Origin: Marchantia polymorpha subsp. ruderalis
Lineage: Eukaryota > Streptophyta > Marchantiopsida > Marchantiales > Marchantiaceae
Length of the DNA: 64,000 bases
Reading direction: 5' to 3'
NCBI GenBank assembly: GCA_037833965.1
Contig: AP031356.1
Coordinates: 14,530,501-14,594,500, forward strand
Made by a program: the position numbers and the translations under genes. The notes under the pieces were generated by a model. The model did no database searches, was not told the origin of the DNA, and was given only the letters and a program-made list of their open reading frames with translations. Positions 51,030 to 62,687 of the stretch are shown piece by piece. The number at the start of each line of letters is the position of its first letter. Positions within the stretch are counted from its first letter, which is position 1.

Positions 51030-53607
51030 GGCGGACTCTTCTTCTGTCTGTATGGCCAGGATATATGTTTGCCCTGCACTCTACGTCGTATCTTCAAATC
51101 CCAGGTCCCAGGTCCCTCACAGGGCCGGCGGGGGTAGACTTCTCTGAAGCACGAGCTGAGCTGGCTATCAGCAGTATCCTCACGTCAATACTTCCAGTCT
51201 ATGCCTTGTCCTAGATGCTTGTCTTTGCCTTGATCTGCGGCCGAGGAGCCACAGTACCATGCTTCTGATAGTGTCATGCTTCTGAAGAAGCCGTGGAGAA
51301 CAGAAAAGAATCGAAGAATCCGCATCGAGCTGCGCGACCGATTGAGTAGGATCGTACGATGGCAAGGCGTGCAGAATGTTTGTTACATGCGCATGAGACA
51401 CAATCCGAGACTGTTTTTGAGATAATAGCCCTAAATGCTGCGTTTCCTAGCTCCCAAAGTTTTCCTTTCGTAGTTGGATATGTGCTCAGATTAGAAAGTG
51501 AAGGAAAGACGAAATTGCTTGAGCTAGGAAGTTTTACTTCACCTCACGACCAACTCTCGTAGAACTTCAAATGCTTTTGTGAGAAGTCTACATTATTGCC
51601 ACGAGGGTGACAGGTTTGTTTGTTAGCCGTGCCTACTACGGAATTTTGTCGAAATCTGCTATTTCAATTTACAATCGAATTGAAGTCTCACTGGGAAACG
51701 GAATTTGAATCTATGACAGCTGGCTTGAGAGACCAACACTATCAACCACTAAGTTATTTCCCAAAAATAATGATGCACCTACTATAAATTTAAAAAAAAA
51801 AATCTAAGCCGATTGCACAAGAAGCTACTTTCATGGTACGTGTGAATCTTGAAGACTAAATTTCTGCGCTTTGATGCTCACACGAGATTTTGTGCGGCGA
51901 AGATGTCACTGTAAATTGACTTGAGATGTTGAGCTTGGACCGGGCTAGTCCAGTTTGTAGGGATTACGAAAGAATTACTCAGTTCGTTAGTGCAGTCTTC
52001 AAGGTTGCACACGTGGATGAGAAGAAATGAAGTTTCGGTGCAGTTGCCTATGCCATTGCTTACTGCATTGAAAACCATGACGACTGTTAGTAACTGCCCC
52101 AAATCTTAAACTTAGGTAGACGGTTATATACGAAACATGAAAATCAATATCCAAGTATTAACTAGAAATGATACACCTCCAATCATAAAATCGAACATTT
52201 TTATGGTGCTATTATAACAATGATTTTGTCTACAAAATGCAACTCTCTAATCTTCTTTTGTTCTTTCGTATTCTAAAGTTTTACTGAAGTAATGCTAAAC
52301 TTCACTTGTTTATCATCTAGAAATCCCCATCGGTTCACTGAACAGTTGTTTTATGATTTTCGCAATGAAAATTATCTACAAATATATAACCTTACATTGA
52401 ATCACGATAGGACTGAACAAGAGAAGAAAACGAAACAATTTATATGTACATACAGCGGACTATAGCACTAGAACAAATTTTAAATGCTCAAAATCACAAT
52501 AGATGACTCCTCATTGATTTCGCATATTTGTTAAAAAAACATCTAACCTGATATATACATTGAAACCACTAACACAAAAAATAAGTGAAATAATAAGATC
52601 ATAAAGTCAATAGAACCCCGGCATATACCACACGAGGACTCATGTTAAATTAAGTTGTGAATTTAGATTTAGATTTAGAAGGCAACGTTAAAGCTTAATT
52701 CGTAGCTTGAAGAGGTCGTAGTCTGGTTGCTTCCAATTCTCTACATGAATAATTCCTGACCTACTGAAACTTGTCTCATCAGAACCTTGCTAGCATAATC
52801 ATGTGATTTTTACTTTTTTTTGGATCTGCATATGTAGACGGAACCTAGCTTTCCTGGATTCCAACAAATCTCAATGATCAGATAATATATAGGAAGCTTA
52901 CGCATGATTCAACTTCGTGTGCTAAAGACTGAATTCTGCTTTAAAACGAGTTCATGCCATGATATAAGGGAAATGGCCAAGCTGCAATAGTTTTACATTT
53001 AGCCAGAGATTGTTCTTGCCTCCAGCTTGGAGTCTCATCGACCTGATTGTTTTGAAAGGAACAACTGAGCTGTTGTACACACCCAACCCTACCCTCCCGG
53101 GAAAAGGTCAAAATATTCATAAAAAAATTATCATTTAACTCTTACTTACCGATGTGGACGGCAGAGTCAAGATTGGAAAAGAATCAAAATTAGTAGAGAA
53201 GAAAAATTGTCAATCTAACAGTATTCTATCAATCCAGTAGTCTTTTGTGTAATAAACCCTGAAATGCAATTTGTACACTTGAATCAATTATGAAAAGAAT
53301 CAAGAGTATATTTTTCCTAAAATCTACAAGAAATTCAGAATTAATACGTCCAAACAATTGTCTATATGAGGGACCCTTGCGTAGAAGAATATTAATCATA
53401 TCGTCACTGATACTTGGAAAGGAATGTTGAATGATATAAACTTTGATCAAAGTATCGTACACTTTGAAAGTCTTCTATGACTACACCAATGTGCATGCTT
53501 GTTATTTACATAAGGGTTAAGGTGTCGCACAGAATTAAAATTTTTTTATCAGTGAGAAAGGATGCATATTTCTCTATCTGTTTATAATAGATTTAATTTG
53601 AGGTCCG
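51030..53607. other. AT-rich intergenic DNA, no gene recognised
   Basis: Short unmatched frames only. The last five bases, GTCCG (53603-53607), should be the left target duplication of the family-B LTR that begins at 53608; its partner lies beyond the window. Confidence 0.45.
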
Positions 53608-56600
53608 TGTAATAACCCACTAAAGGCTAAAACTGCAATATAGTGGTAGAAAGGTCGAACCCACAGGGACAGAGGAACACACAGGGTACAAAGTGTCACG
53701 TTTAACAGACTATTGAGGAGTTTGAATTCTCAGGCGACTGTCACTCCCAGAAATACTGCAAGTGTCCACTCGGAGCGCACTCAAAGGTCGCACAGTGCAG
53801 CGTAACACACACACACCTGAAACTACAGAAACACAACCCAGAGATCCGTTAGGACCTCTACTCAAGATTTCAGGGGGAAGGTCTCTCAAGAGTACACTCA
53901 GCGAAGCTGCGGGTAGTGACTTGTGGTAACACACTTTTTGTTTTTTTGCAGAATTTAAACAATTTTAGAAAACTAGTACCAAAGCAGTGTTTGTAGCTAG
54001 AGAAGGGTACGCTAAATAGAGTGGATTGATGAGATCGTCACGAGGGCACAAAGAATCACGTAGTCGGATGTACCAACGCCAACGTCTTCGGCGCCTTCGT
54101 CAAAAGCTCCTTTTTGAGGTGTCTCTATTCACGCGCCTCTAGCGTATAAGGAAGCTACGCTTCCGGCGCAGACACCTCAGGAGGAGGTTTTACTAAAGAC
54201 GTCCGGAGAAGGGCCCGGACCTCTAAAGGCATCCGACCATGAGTGCGCCTTCGGCGAAGCGCCGCTAGCGCGGAAAGGGAAAACCTTCATAACAATCGGG
54301 ATACACGGTAGATCCAGTTGGTTGAAGTTGCATTAGAAAGAGCTCGGGATGCTCGTTCTAACGAGTTCAAGAGCGTCGGAGATGGATCAGGAATGGAGAA
54401 GTTATGAGCGTCGGAAAACTCGTAGCCGGACATGCGCCGTTCGCGCTAGGGTTCACAGCCGGAAAGGATTCCCGTACGCCCTCGGCGATGCGCCTTCGGT
54501 GGAATCACGCGCTCATAGGAGGAAACCCACTCAGAGTCGGAAGCGCCTTTGGCGGCTGTTCATGGAAGGAAAGCGCCGGTCGGATGTACGCCTCCGACGT
54601 GACGCTGACAGTCGGATGCGCTTGCATGAGTTGCGCTGGCGGATATGTGCCGGCAGCAACGGACGAGGCATAAAGGACAAAATAGGCGGTACGACTGCGC
54701 GCCGGCGTAATTCGATCCGACTGGATGTGCGCCTCCAGCAAGGCGCCGACGGATAATGAACGCACCAGCGGCGGCAAGTCTCCGGAGAAGGGCGGGTTAG
54801 GAAAAGACAACAGGGCCGACGTATACCCTGCAGCGGACTCGAGTCCGGAAGGTGGCGGCGGCGGGAGAATTCAACGTTTAAGCATGCGAATGCGCGCAAT
54901 GCGGAGACGTGAATTCGCGCATGCAAAGGGCGAACCGTTAAGCCGTATAGCCGGCTGCGTACGTTGCAACCAGTAAGAACGTTGGACGTCCTTGAAATCG
55001 GAGAAGAAAAGACTGCGCTCCAGTCTCATTCTCTCATTCTTGACTTTGCAATTTCCAGTTCCAAGATTACGCGCAAGGGCGGAGCGACCTGCAGTGAGAG
55101 TAGAGAGTGCGGAGACGAGTTGCACAAGGATCTTGGCGGACCTTGAAAGAATTGGGAGTAGCGATCTTGAACGAGCGCAGAGAGAGTGAGCAGTCAGTGC
55201 TTGAGTGGCCGACGCGCAGTGGCGATTGTGAGAGAGCGAGCGAAAGGGAGAACGTTTGTGTGTGCAGGCAACACAATGTCGAAGGTTCCCCAGCTGCGAG
55301 TGTCTCCACTCAGGGTGCCGCAGATCGGTCTACGCGCATTTCAAGATGTGCTGACGAGGCTGAAGCTCGATTTTCTCCTCTGGGGGTGGAATTGGACATG
55401 TCCGGAGATGGTGCGCGAGTATCTGCAAGAGAGACACAAGCCTTCTCGCGGATTTCGCCCACACCCAGAGAGATGGGAAATTTGCAATTGGGCGCAGGTG
55501 TTGGGCAGGTGTGCCGGCGAGGAAGGGGATCTCCTCTTCGAGGCCGACAGCGTGAAAGTGTCCCAGGAGGAAGAAGTCTCTTACAATGAGCTCTTCAAGG
55601 TGGCTAGACATCCCAAGAACGGTTTCCGGACACGGGATTACAAGGATCGATTGCGGAGAAATGTCGCGACGGCATTGCTGCAGATATTGCAGCCGACCAA
55701 GACCGCTTACATGCATGGTTGGCAGGTAGAGTTCGTGGAGCTAGTGTTGTCAGGAGCTCCGGTGCATTGGGCACGGCTCCTGTGGAAGGTGACGCGCCAA
55801 CATGCGCAAGAAGAGAGGGGAGGAACGCTCAATCATCTATCGCCTTACTTAATCGTGTTTTACCGGGCGATGGGATGTTTGACGAATGCTGAGAAAACTC
55901 GGTTTCCGCAGCTGAGCCGGTCTTATCCAGGTAGATATTCGAGGGAGGCCAAAGTAGACACGGATCCGGACGAGGAACCTGCCAGTACGCCTCCGGCTCC
56001 GGCTCCAGCAAGAGCAGCAGAAGAACGTCGAAGTGAGCGCATTCCGCGCAAGCGGAAGTGGGATGAGAGACCTGCGGACAGGCAGCCGGAAGTACCAGCT
56101 GCGCCGACTCGTGGTCGGCCCACCCCCGAGCCTCACAGTCGACCAAAACAGAGGGCACGCAGAATGCCAACTGTTACTGAGGAGACCAGGCGAACTCCGA
56201 CCCGGCGGAATCTCACACAGGAAGAGATAATTGCTCAGGTCCTAGGGAAGACGGCAGAAACCTCTGCACAGAAGGCACCACGGCCTTCGGGAGGAGATGG
56301 ACGGACTGACGACCGGCCGACTGCGAGTCGGATGACTGAAGGTCGACAAGCGGAAGGAAGGCCAACTGAACGGCGCGTTGAACCGGACAGCAGGCCGGAA
56401 GCAGAAGAGAGTTTGGCTGACGAGCCAACAATCCTCAGAGGGTCGTCTTCGGCGGAAGGCACTTCTGGAAGAACGCCACCAGCAAACAGGCCAAGTGGAG
56501 TCAAGACGCGCAGGGTGTATCCGACTCCCATTCGGACAACTGCTGGTCGGCCGACTGCGAGTCGGACAACAGAGAGTCAGTCGGATTTGCCGACTGCGAG

Positions 56601-57035
56601 ACAGATGGGGCCAACGACGAGTGTGCGGACGCCTTCGGCGAACGCACCTTCAGCAAGGACACCTTCCGCGCAGATTGCGCCGGAAGGACAGGCAGCAGAA
56701 GCGGGCGGATCAAGAGTGACAAAAGTCACTGCGGCGTCGACCCCTTCACAAACCGAAGATCAAGCCGGAACAGGGGCTCAAGCAGTGGGATCTCCCACTG
56801 CCCTGGATATTTTAGCAGGCAGTGGAGCAGCCGTCGCAGCGGAAGCTGCTGCGCGCCACAGTTCCAGGGAGTCGCCAAGGGATTCGGTGGCGACTGAGAT
56901 CCTCGAGACTGAGGATGAGACGAGCTCGGAAGAGCAAGAAGAGGATTCGGTGCAGAAAACGCCAACAGGGGTGCTGTGCGAACAGATAGTTCCACTCCTG
57001 CGATATCTAGATCGCAAGACATCCAAATACGCAAG

Positions 57036-60000
57036 TGTAATAACCCACTAAAGGCTAAAACTGTAATATAGTGGTAGAAAGGTCGAACCCACAGGGACAG
57101 AGGAACACACAGGGTACAAAGTGTCACGTTTAACAGACTATTGATGAGTTTGAATTCTCAGGCGACTGTCACTCCCAGAAATACTGCAAGTGTCCACTCG
57201 GAGCGCACTCGGAGGTCGCACAGTGCAGCGTACACACACACACACACACACACACCTGAAACTACAGAAACACAACCCAGAGATCCGTTAGGACCTCTAC
57301 TTCAGGATTTCAGGGGGAAAGTCTCTCGCGAGCACACTCGGCAAAGCTGCGGGCAGTGACTTCCAACTCCGGCTTTTACAACACTTCCACTAGCTTGCTG
57401 CTAGTGTAGGAAACCCGGTTTGGACTGCCTACTTCGGATCGAAGTCACTCATACGCGGTGAACAACACTCTCAACTCACAAAACGCGCAGAGAACACAGG
57501 TCCGCACTGAAGGACTCACTGAGAAACATTCCAGTAACACAACAACAGTCTATTGAAGAGTTTGAATTCTCAGGCACTTGTCATTCCCAGAAATACTACA
57601 GGGGTTACCCTCAAAGCACCTGCTGCAGCGTAACCTGAATTTACAACCAAGGCTTACACGAAGTAGCAAAACTTCACTTTGGCATTCAGGGGAAAAATCC
57701 CAAAGGAGTACAATCAGGAAGAAACACTCGAAGGTGTAGGGGCGAAATTGTTCAAGTATCTAACTAGTCACTGGCTCTGAGCATCGGCAGTCACCCGCAG
57801 GTGCAGTTCCGAACTACTCAAGTCTCTAACCAATGTACTAGCTCTGAACATTCGGCCGAAGGCCTTCAGCTACAAAATGCGGAACGCTAAGTTGTAACTC
57901 CTCGTGCGTGGTGACAGAACTCAAGGACACAAACACGCAAAGGAAATGGGTTCCTAATCTGCACTTCTGATGGGAAAGAACCCCAGGCAAAACGCCTGGA
58001 ACTATTTTATACCTTCTAAGTCCTACCTAACACTACACTGCACTACCATGGTGCGAGCCGCAACAGATCCTACACCTGAGGAGTCGGCGGCTGACTTCCC
58101 CTCTAACTTACAACCTAAATCTAACCCTAACCCTAAATCTGAATCCTAAGCCTACTGTACAGAGCCGCCAGCGCCTTACCATCCAAGATCTGAGGCTGAA
58201 AATTTGCAGGCATGCGTGGCCGGCCGAGATCAACGGCCCCACAAAATTTCAGATCCATCCGACCGTCCATCGCAAAGATATGGGCCCCGCAAGATATCTG
58301 AACCTAGGCCAAAATTCCTTCTCCAAAATCCGAGGACTGTGGGTCCCACGCGTCCTACACGCAAGCCGCCTACTCGCAGGCCGCCACTGCCACACCTGAA
58401 CATTCTACATTCATGACCACCCGATCCTCGCCGGAGGAAATCTCCTTCCGCGCACCGCCGAATGCGTCCAACCGCCAAAGACGCACTTCCACACCTTGTC
58501 AATCTCTAACAGTCACCCCGACGCCCATAACTCACGGATCCCTGCTTCGTTTGCAACTTTCTTGGGCTCGTTGGAACGAGCGTGTTGTGCTCTTTCCAAC
58601 GACACCCTAACCAAGTCAAACGGATAAGAATTGAGAAAGTTATCACTGTTTTACTCTTCCGCCGAAGGCCTGCAACCGTCGAAGGCGTCCGTCCGCGCAT
58701 CGGACAAAAGTCGATCTCCCTACCTCCGAAGGCGGAATTCCCGGAAGCGTAACCCCGAAGGCGAACATCTAGGGCCGAAGGAGAACGTCTACGTATCTTC
58801 CGATAGTCCTAACTCCCTAAATTCCCATCCGTCCCAGGCGTTCTTGGGCTCGTTGGAACGAGCGTCGCGAGTTCTTTCCAACGAGACCCTAACCACTGCA
58901 AACCATTAAGAATTGAAAACACTATGTCAATTTTACCCTTCCGCCGAAGGCCTGCCTGTGCACAGGCCGCCTACTTGCAACCCGCCTGTGCACAGGCGTC
59001 CGCGTCCGTCCGCGGCGTAAGCCGCCTCTCTAAGTGTTAACGCCGAAGGCCCCTCTAAATGTTAGCACCGAAGGCCCTCCATATCAGAAACTTCCGCCGC
59101 TTCTAACTCGGTGATGCCTCATCCGTTTCAAGAGATCTTGGTCTCGTTGGAACCAGCTCGTCGAGTTCTTTCCAACGAGACCCGAATCAAGTCAAACCGC
59201 TAAGAATTGAGAAAGTAATGTTGGTTTTACTCTTCCGCCGAAGGCGTTCGCCTATCCACAGTCCGTCCGCTGCGCTAACTTGTCCGTCCGCGGCGTTGTC
59301 CTGGCCGTCCGCGGCACTGACCTGGCCGTCCGCGGCGATGACCTGGCGCAGAAGGCGCCGTACACTTTCTACCTCACAAGGCGCATTTCTAGGGCCCAAG
59401 GCGGATTTCCCGCCGACGCCGAAGCGCCTGTGCACAGGCGAATTTTCTTCGTCCGCGCATAGGACAAAACTTTCTTCGCCGGTGCGCAGACGGAAAGCTG
59501 AGTATCTTGCGACCTTCATAACTCCCGGAATTCTCCTCCGTTCGTGGCGTTCTTGGGCTCGTTAGAATCAGCGCGTCGAGCTCTTTCCAACGAGACCCTA
59601 ATCAAGTCGAGGCGTTGCGCATTGAGAAAGTTATGAGGGTTTCACTCTTCCGCCAAATGCACTCTCCCGTATCGCCGAAGGCGTTGACCCGAAGGCGTTG
59701 ACCGAAGGCGTCTACCGCCCAAGGCGCATCTTCCGGCGGTTCTTCCGCCGAAGGCGTACCGCCAAAGTCGCTCTACCGCCGAAGGCCCCCCCATCAGTAA
59801 CTTCCGACACTCATAACTCAGTGACCTCTCATCCGTTTCACAAGTTCTTGGTCTCGTTAGAACGAGCGTCGCGAGTTCTTTGCAACAAGACCCGAAGCAA
59901 CTCAAGGCGTTACGAATTGAGAAAGTTATGAGTGATCAACCGCCGAAGGTGCTCGAAGCGGATCCTGCAGCATGAACCGCCCGTTCCGTCCCAAGCGTAC

Positions 60001-60142
60001 CACTGTGGCCTAAGCCCAAAACCCCTTGACTGTCCTCGATCCTCTGGTTTCGCGTACCGATTACTATTTACAGCTGCTGCTGCGGTACTTACTATTCAAA
60101 AATGTTTTAGTTCCGACAAAAAACAAAAAGTGGGTTACCACA
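57036..60142 (-). mobile_element. family-B solo LTR nested in the U3 ORF
   Basis: A 3107-bp LTR in reverse orientation (TGTAATAACCC ... GGGTTACCACA) flanked by perfect GCAAG duplications (57031-57035, 60143-60147). It lacks the U3 ORF; instead its U3 is noncoding, with degenerate telomere-like CCCTAAA pieces near 58110-58140 and five amplified subrepeats. Confidence 0.95.
58540..59935 (-). repeat. five U3 subrepeats, about 290-bp spacing, each with a palindrome
   Basis: Units share TTCTTGGGCTCGTTGGAACG, then GAGTTCTTTCCAACGAGACC and AAGAATTGAGAAAGTTATG and a CCGCCGAAGGC motif. The palindrome GCTCGTT-GG-AACGAGC is perfect at 58566-58581 and 58848-58863 and altered near 59141, 59557 and 59851. 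Family-A LTRs have a single copy of the module (near 23535-23610). Confidence 0.8.
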
Positions 60143-62687
60143 GCAAGTGCCTTAAAACCGTAGTCTTATGTGGAGACAATCAAGCGACGGACGAGGAGCA
60201 AGGTGGCAAGGTGGGCCTCTAGGTGCGGAGTATATGTGGATAGGAACACCGCCCTCCGACAACACCTGGCGGTCACCCAGAAGCTGTACCAAGCCTTGCA
60301 GCAGCAGAAGGAGGATGCGGCGACGAAGAGTCAGGCGGAGGCCGAACTAATACGGGCAAAGATCGAGTCGGAACTGCAGGAGGAGCGGAGACAGAACAAA
60401 GTCCTAGCAGCCGAGCTTGCGCGCCAAACGCGCGCCTTAGAAGAAAGTCAAAGAGCCCGCAAGGAGGATGAGGAGTTGTTGCGCAACTTGCAAACCGAGT
60501 GCTCAGATTTGAGGGCACAACGTGCGGAATTACAAATGCAGCTGGCAGAGGTGGAGAGCAGCTGCAGGGCACGAGGAGAGTTGGCGGCACGGGTGACTCG
60601 TTGTCTAAAAGGATACACCCATTGGGAGGTGGCAGCTCAAGAGAGGGTTACACTCCGGGAGTTCGAGCTTCGGGCGGCGGCCTTGACGGAAGGTGACAGT
60701 CGGAGTCGGCGGCGAGTGGCGAGAAAATTAGAAACTTTCTTGTCGGGTGCGCGCGACACTATGGCGCACTTGCAGTCGGAAGTCACTGCAGCGCTCCGAT
60801 GCCTGGGGTTACGCAGCCGGTCGGAAGACTGGCAAGGTAGAGACAGTAAGCGGAGCAGTCCGGCGCGCAGGAGGCGCAGCACCGGATCTGCTGAGTGCAG
60901 TAGAGTAGTTTGGTTTCGCGCAGATGCTGCGAGTGGTAGATAGGATAGCGTAGTGCTAGTTAGGATCTTTTGAGAGTATAAAGTAGATCAAGGCGTTTTG
61001 CCTTGGGACTCTTCCAGTTTCGGAAGTGCAGATCAGGAACTCACTTTCTTGGCGTGTTTGTGCATTTCGGTCCTAGCACCACGTAGAGAAGCTGCAGCAT
61101 AGCGAAGTTACCGTATGTTGTAGTTGAAGGCCTTCGGCTGAATGTTCAGAGCTAGCACCCGGTTAGAGACTTGAGTAGTGCGGATCTGCACCTGCGGGTG
61201 ATTTCTGATGCTCAGAGCCGGCTGCGAGTTAGAGACTTGAACAGTTCCCCCTTACTCCTTCGAGTGACATATCCTGATTGTACTCCTACGGGAAGTTTCC
61301 CCTGAATGCCAATGTGAAGTTTCATTACTTCGTGTAAACCTTGGTTTGTAATTCAGGTTGTGTGTGTGTTACTGGATCGTGTTTTCAGTAAGTTCTCAGT
61401 CGGGTCTGCACTCCCTGCGTTTTGTGTGATAGTCGAGGGTGACGTCCACGGCGTACGTAGAGGCTTCGTTCCGAAGTGAGAAGTCCAGTCCGGGTACCCC
61501 CGCTAGTTCCTGGCGGAAGGGCAGTAAAAGCCGGAGTGGGAGGCACTTCCTGCAGAACCTCTGAGTGAACTTACGAGACACTTTCCTCCTGAAATCCGAA
61601 GCGGAGGTCCTGACCGACCTCCGAGTTGTGCTTTTTGCCAGTTTCAGGTGTGTGTGTGTGTGTGTGTTGAGTGACCACGCTGTACCGTGCATCCTCCGAG
61701 CATCCTCCGAGTTGAGATCCTCCTCCGAGTCGAGCCTCCGAGTCGAGCACTGCAGTATTTCTGGGAGTGACAGTCGCCTAGAATTCAAACTCTACAAAAG
61801 TCTGTTAAACGTGACACTTTTACTCTGTGTGTTGCCTCTGTCCCTGTGGGTTCGATCTTTTTACCACCATACTGCAGTTTTAGCCTTTGGTGGGTTATTA
61901 CATGACTCCCAACTCCGGCTTTTACAACACTTCCACTAGCTTGCTGCTAGCGTAGGAAACCCGTATGGACTGCCTACTTCGGATCGAAGTCACTCATACG
62001 CGGTGAACAACACTTTCAACTCACAAAACGCGCAAAGAACACAGGTCCGCACTGAAGGACTCACTGAGAAACATTCCAGTAACACACCATAACAGTCTAT
62101 TGAAGAGTTTGAATTCTTAGGCACTTGTCATTCCCAGAAATACTACAGGGGTTACCCCAAAGGCACCTGCTGCAGCGTAACCTGAATTTACAACCAAGGC
62201 TTGCACAAAGTAGCAAAACTTCACTTTGGCATTCAGGGGAAAAATTCCGCAGGAGAACAATCAGGAACAAATACTCGAAGGTGTAGGGGCGAAACTATTC
62301 AAGTATCTAACTAGTCACTGGCTCTGAGCATCGGCAATCACCCGCAAGTGTAGATCCGAACTACTCAAGTCTCTAACCAATGTACTAGCTCTGCACATTC
62401 GGCCGAAGGCCTTCAGCTACACAATGCGGAACGCTAAGGTGTAGCTCCTGTGCACTAATGAGTTCCTGATCTGCACTTCTGATGTTGGGAAAGATCCCAA
62501 GGCAAGACGCCTTAACTTCTTTATACCTTCTAAGTCCTAACTAGCACTACACTGCACTACGCTACACGCCGGCACGGAACCACGCTACACTACACTCCGC
62601 GGAACCTGTGCTTCGCCTCCTGCGCGACGGACTGCCGCGCACTAACTCCCTACCCTGCCAGTTTTCCGCTCGACTGCGCTGTTCCAA

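Larger units (their letters stand above)
55276..60943 (+). pseudogene. U3-encoded ORF split by a nested LTR
   Basis: Starts at the same MSKVPQ Met (55276) and is open to the insertion at 57036, reaching the YLDRKTSKYAS segment; the remainder (60148-60943) resumes after the inner LTR with the coiled coil. Besides the insertion, the right part has an in-frame TAG where other copies have CAG (KPQSY). Substitutions such as LTRLK and ILETE are shared with the solo LTR at 40444, so both belong to the same subfamily. This copy is dead. Confidence 0.85.
53923..61902 (+). mobile_element. family-A solo LTR nested in the outer B LTR
   Basis: TGTGGTAACACAC at left and GGGTTATTACA at right, flanked by a perfect TGACT duplication (53918-53922, 61903-61907). 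Removing the inner insertion and its duplicated pentamer leaves 4868 bp, matching the other A LTRs. TATA box at 60977-60982. Confidence 0.95.
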
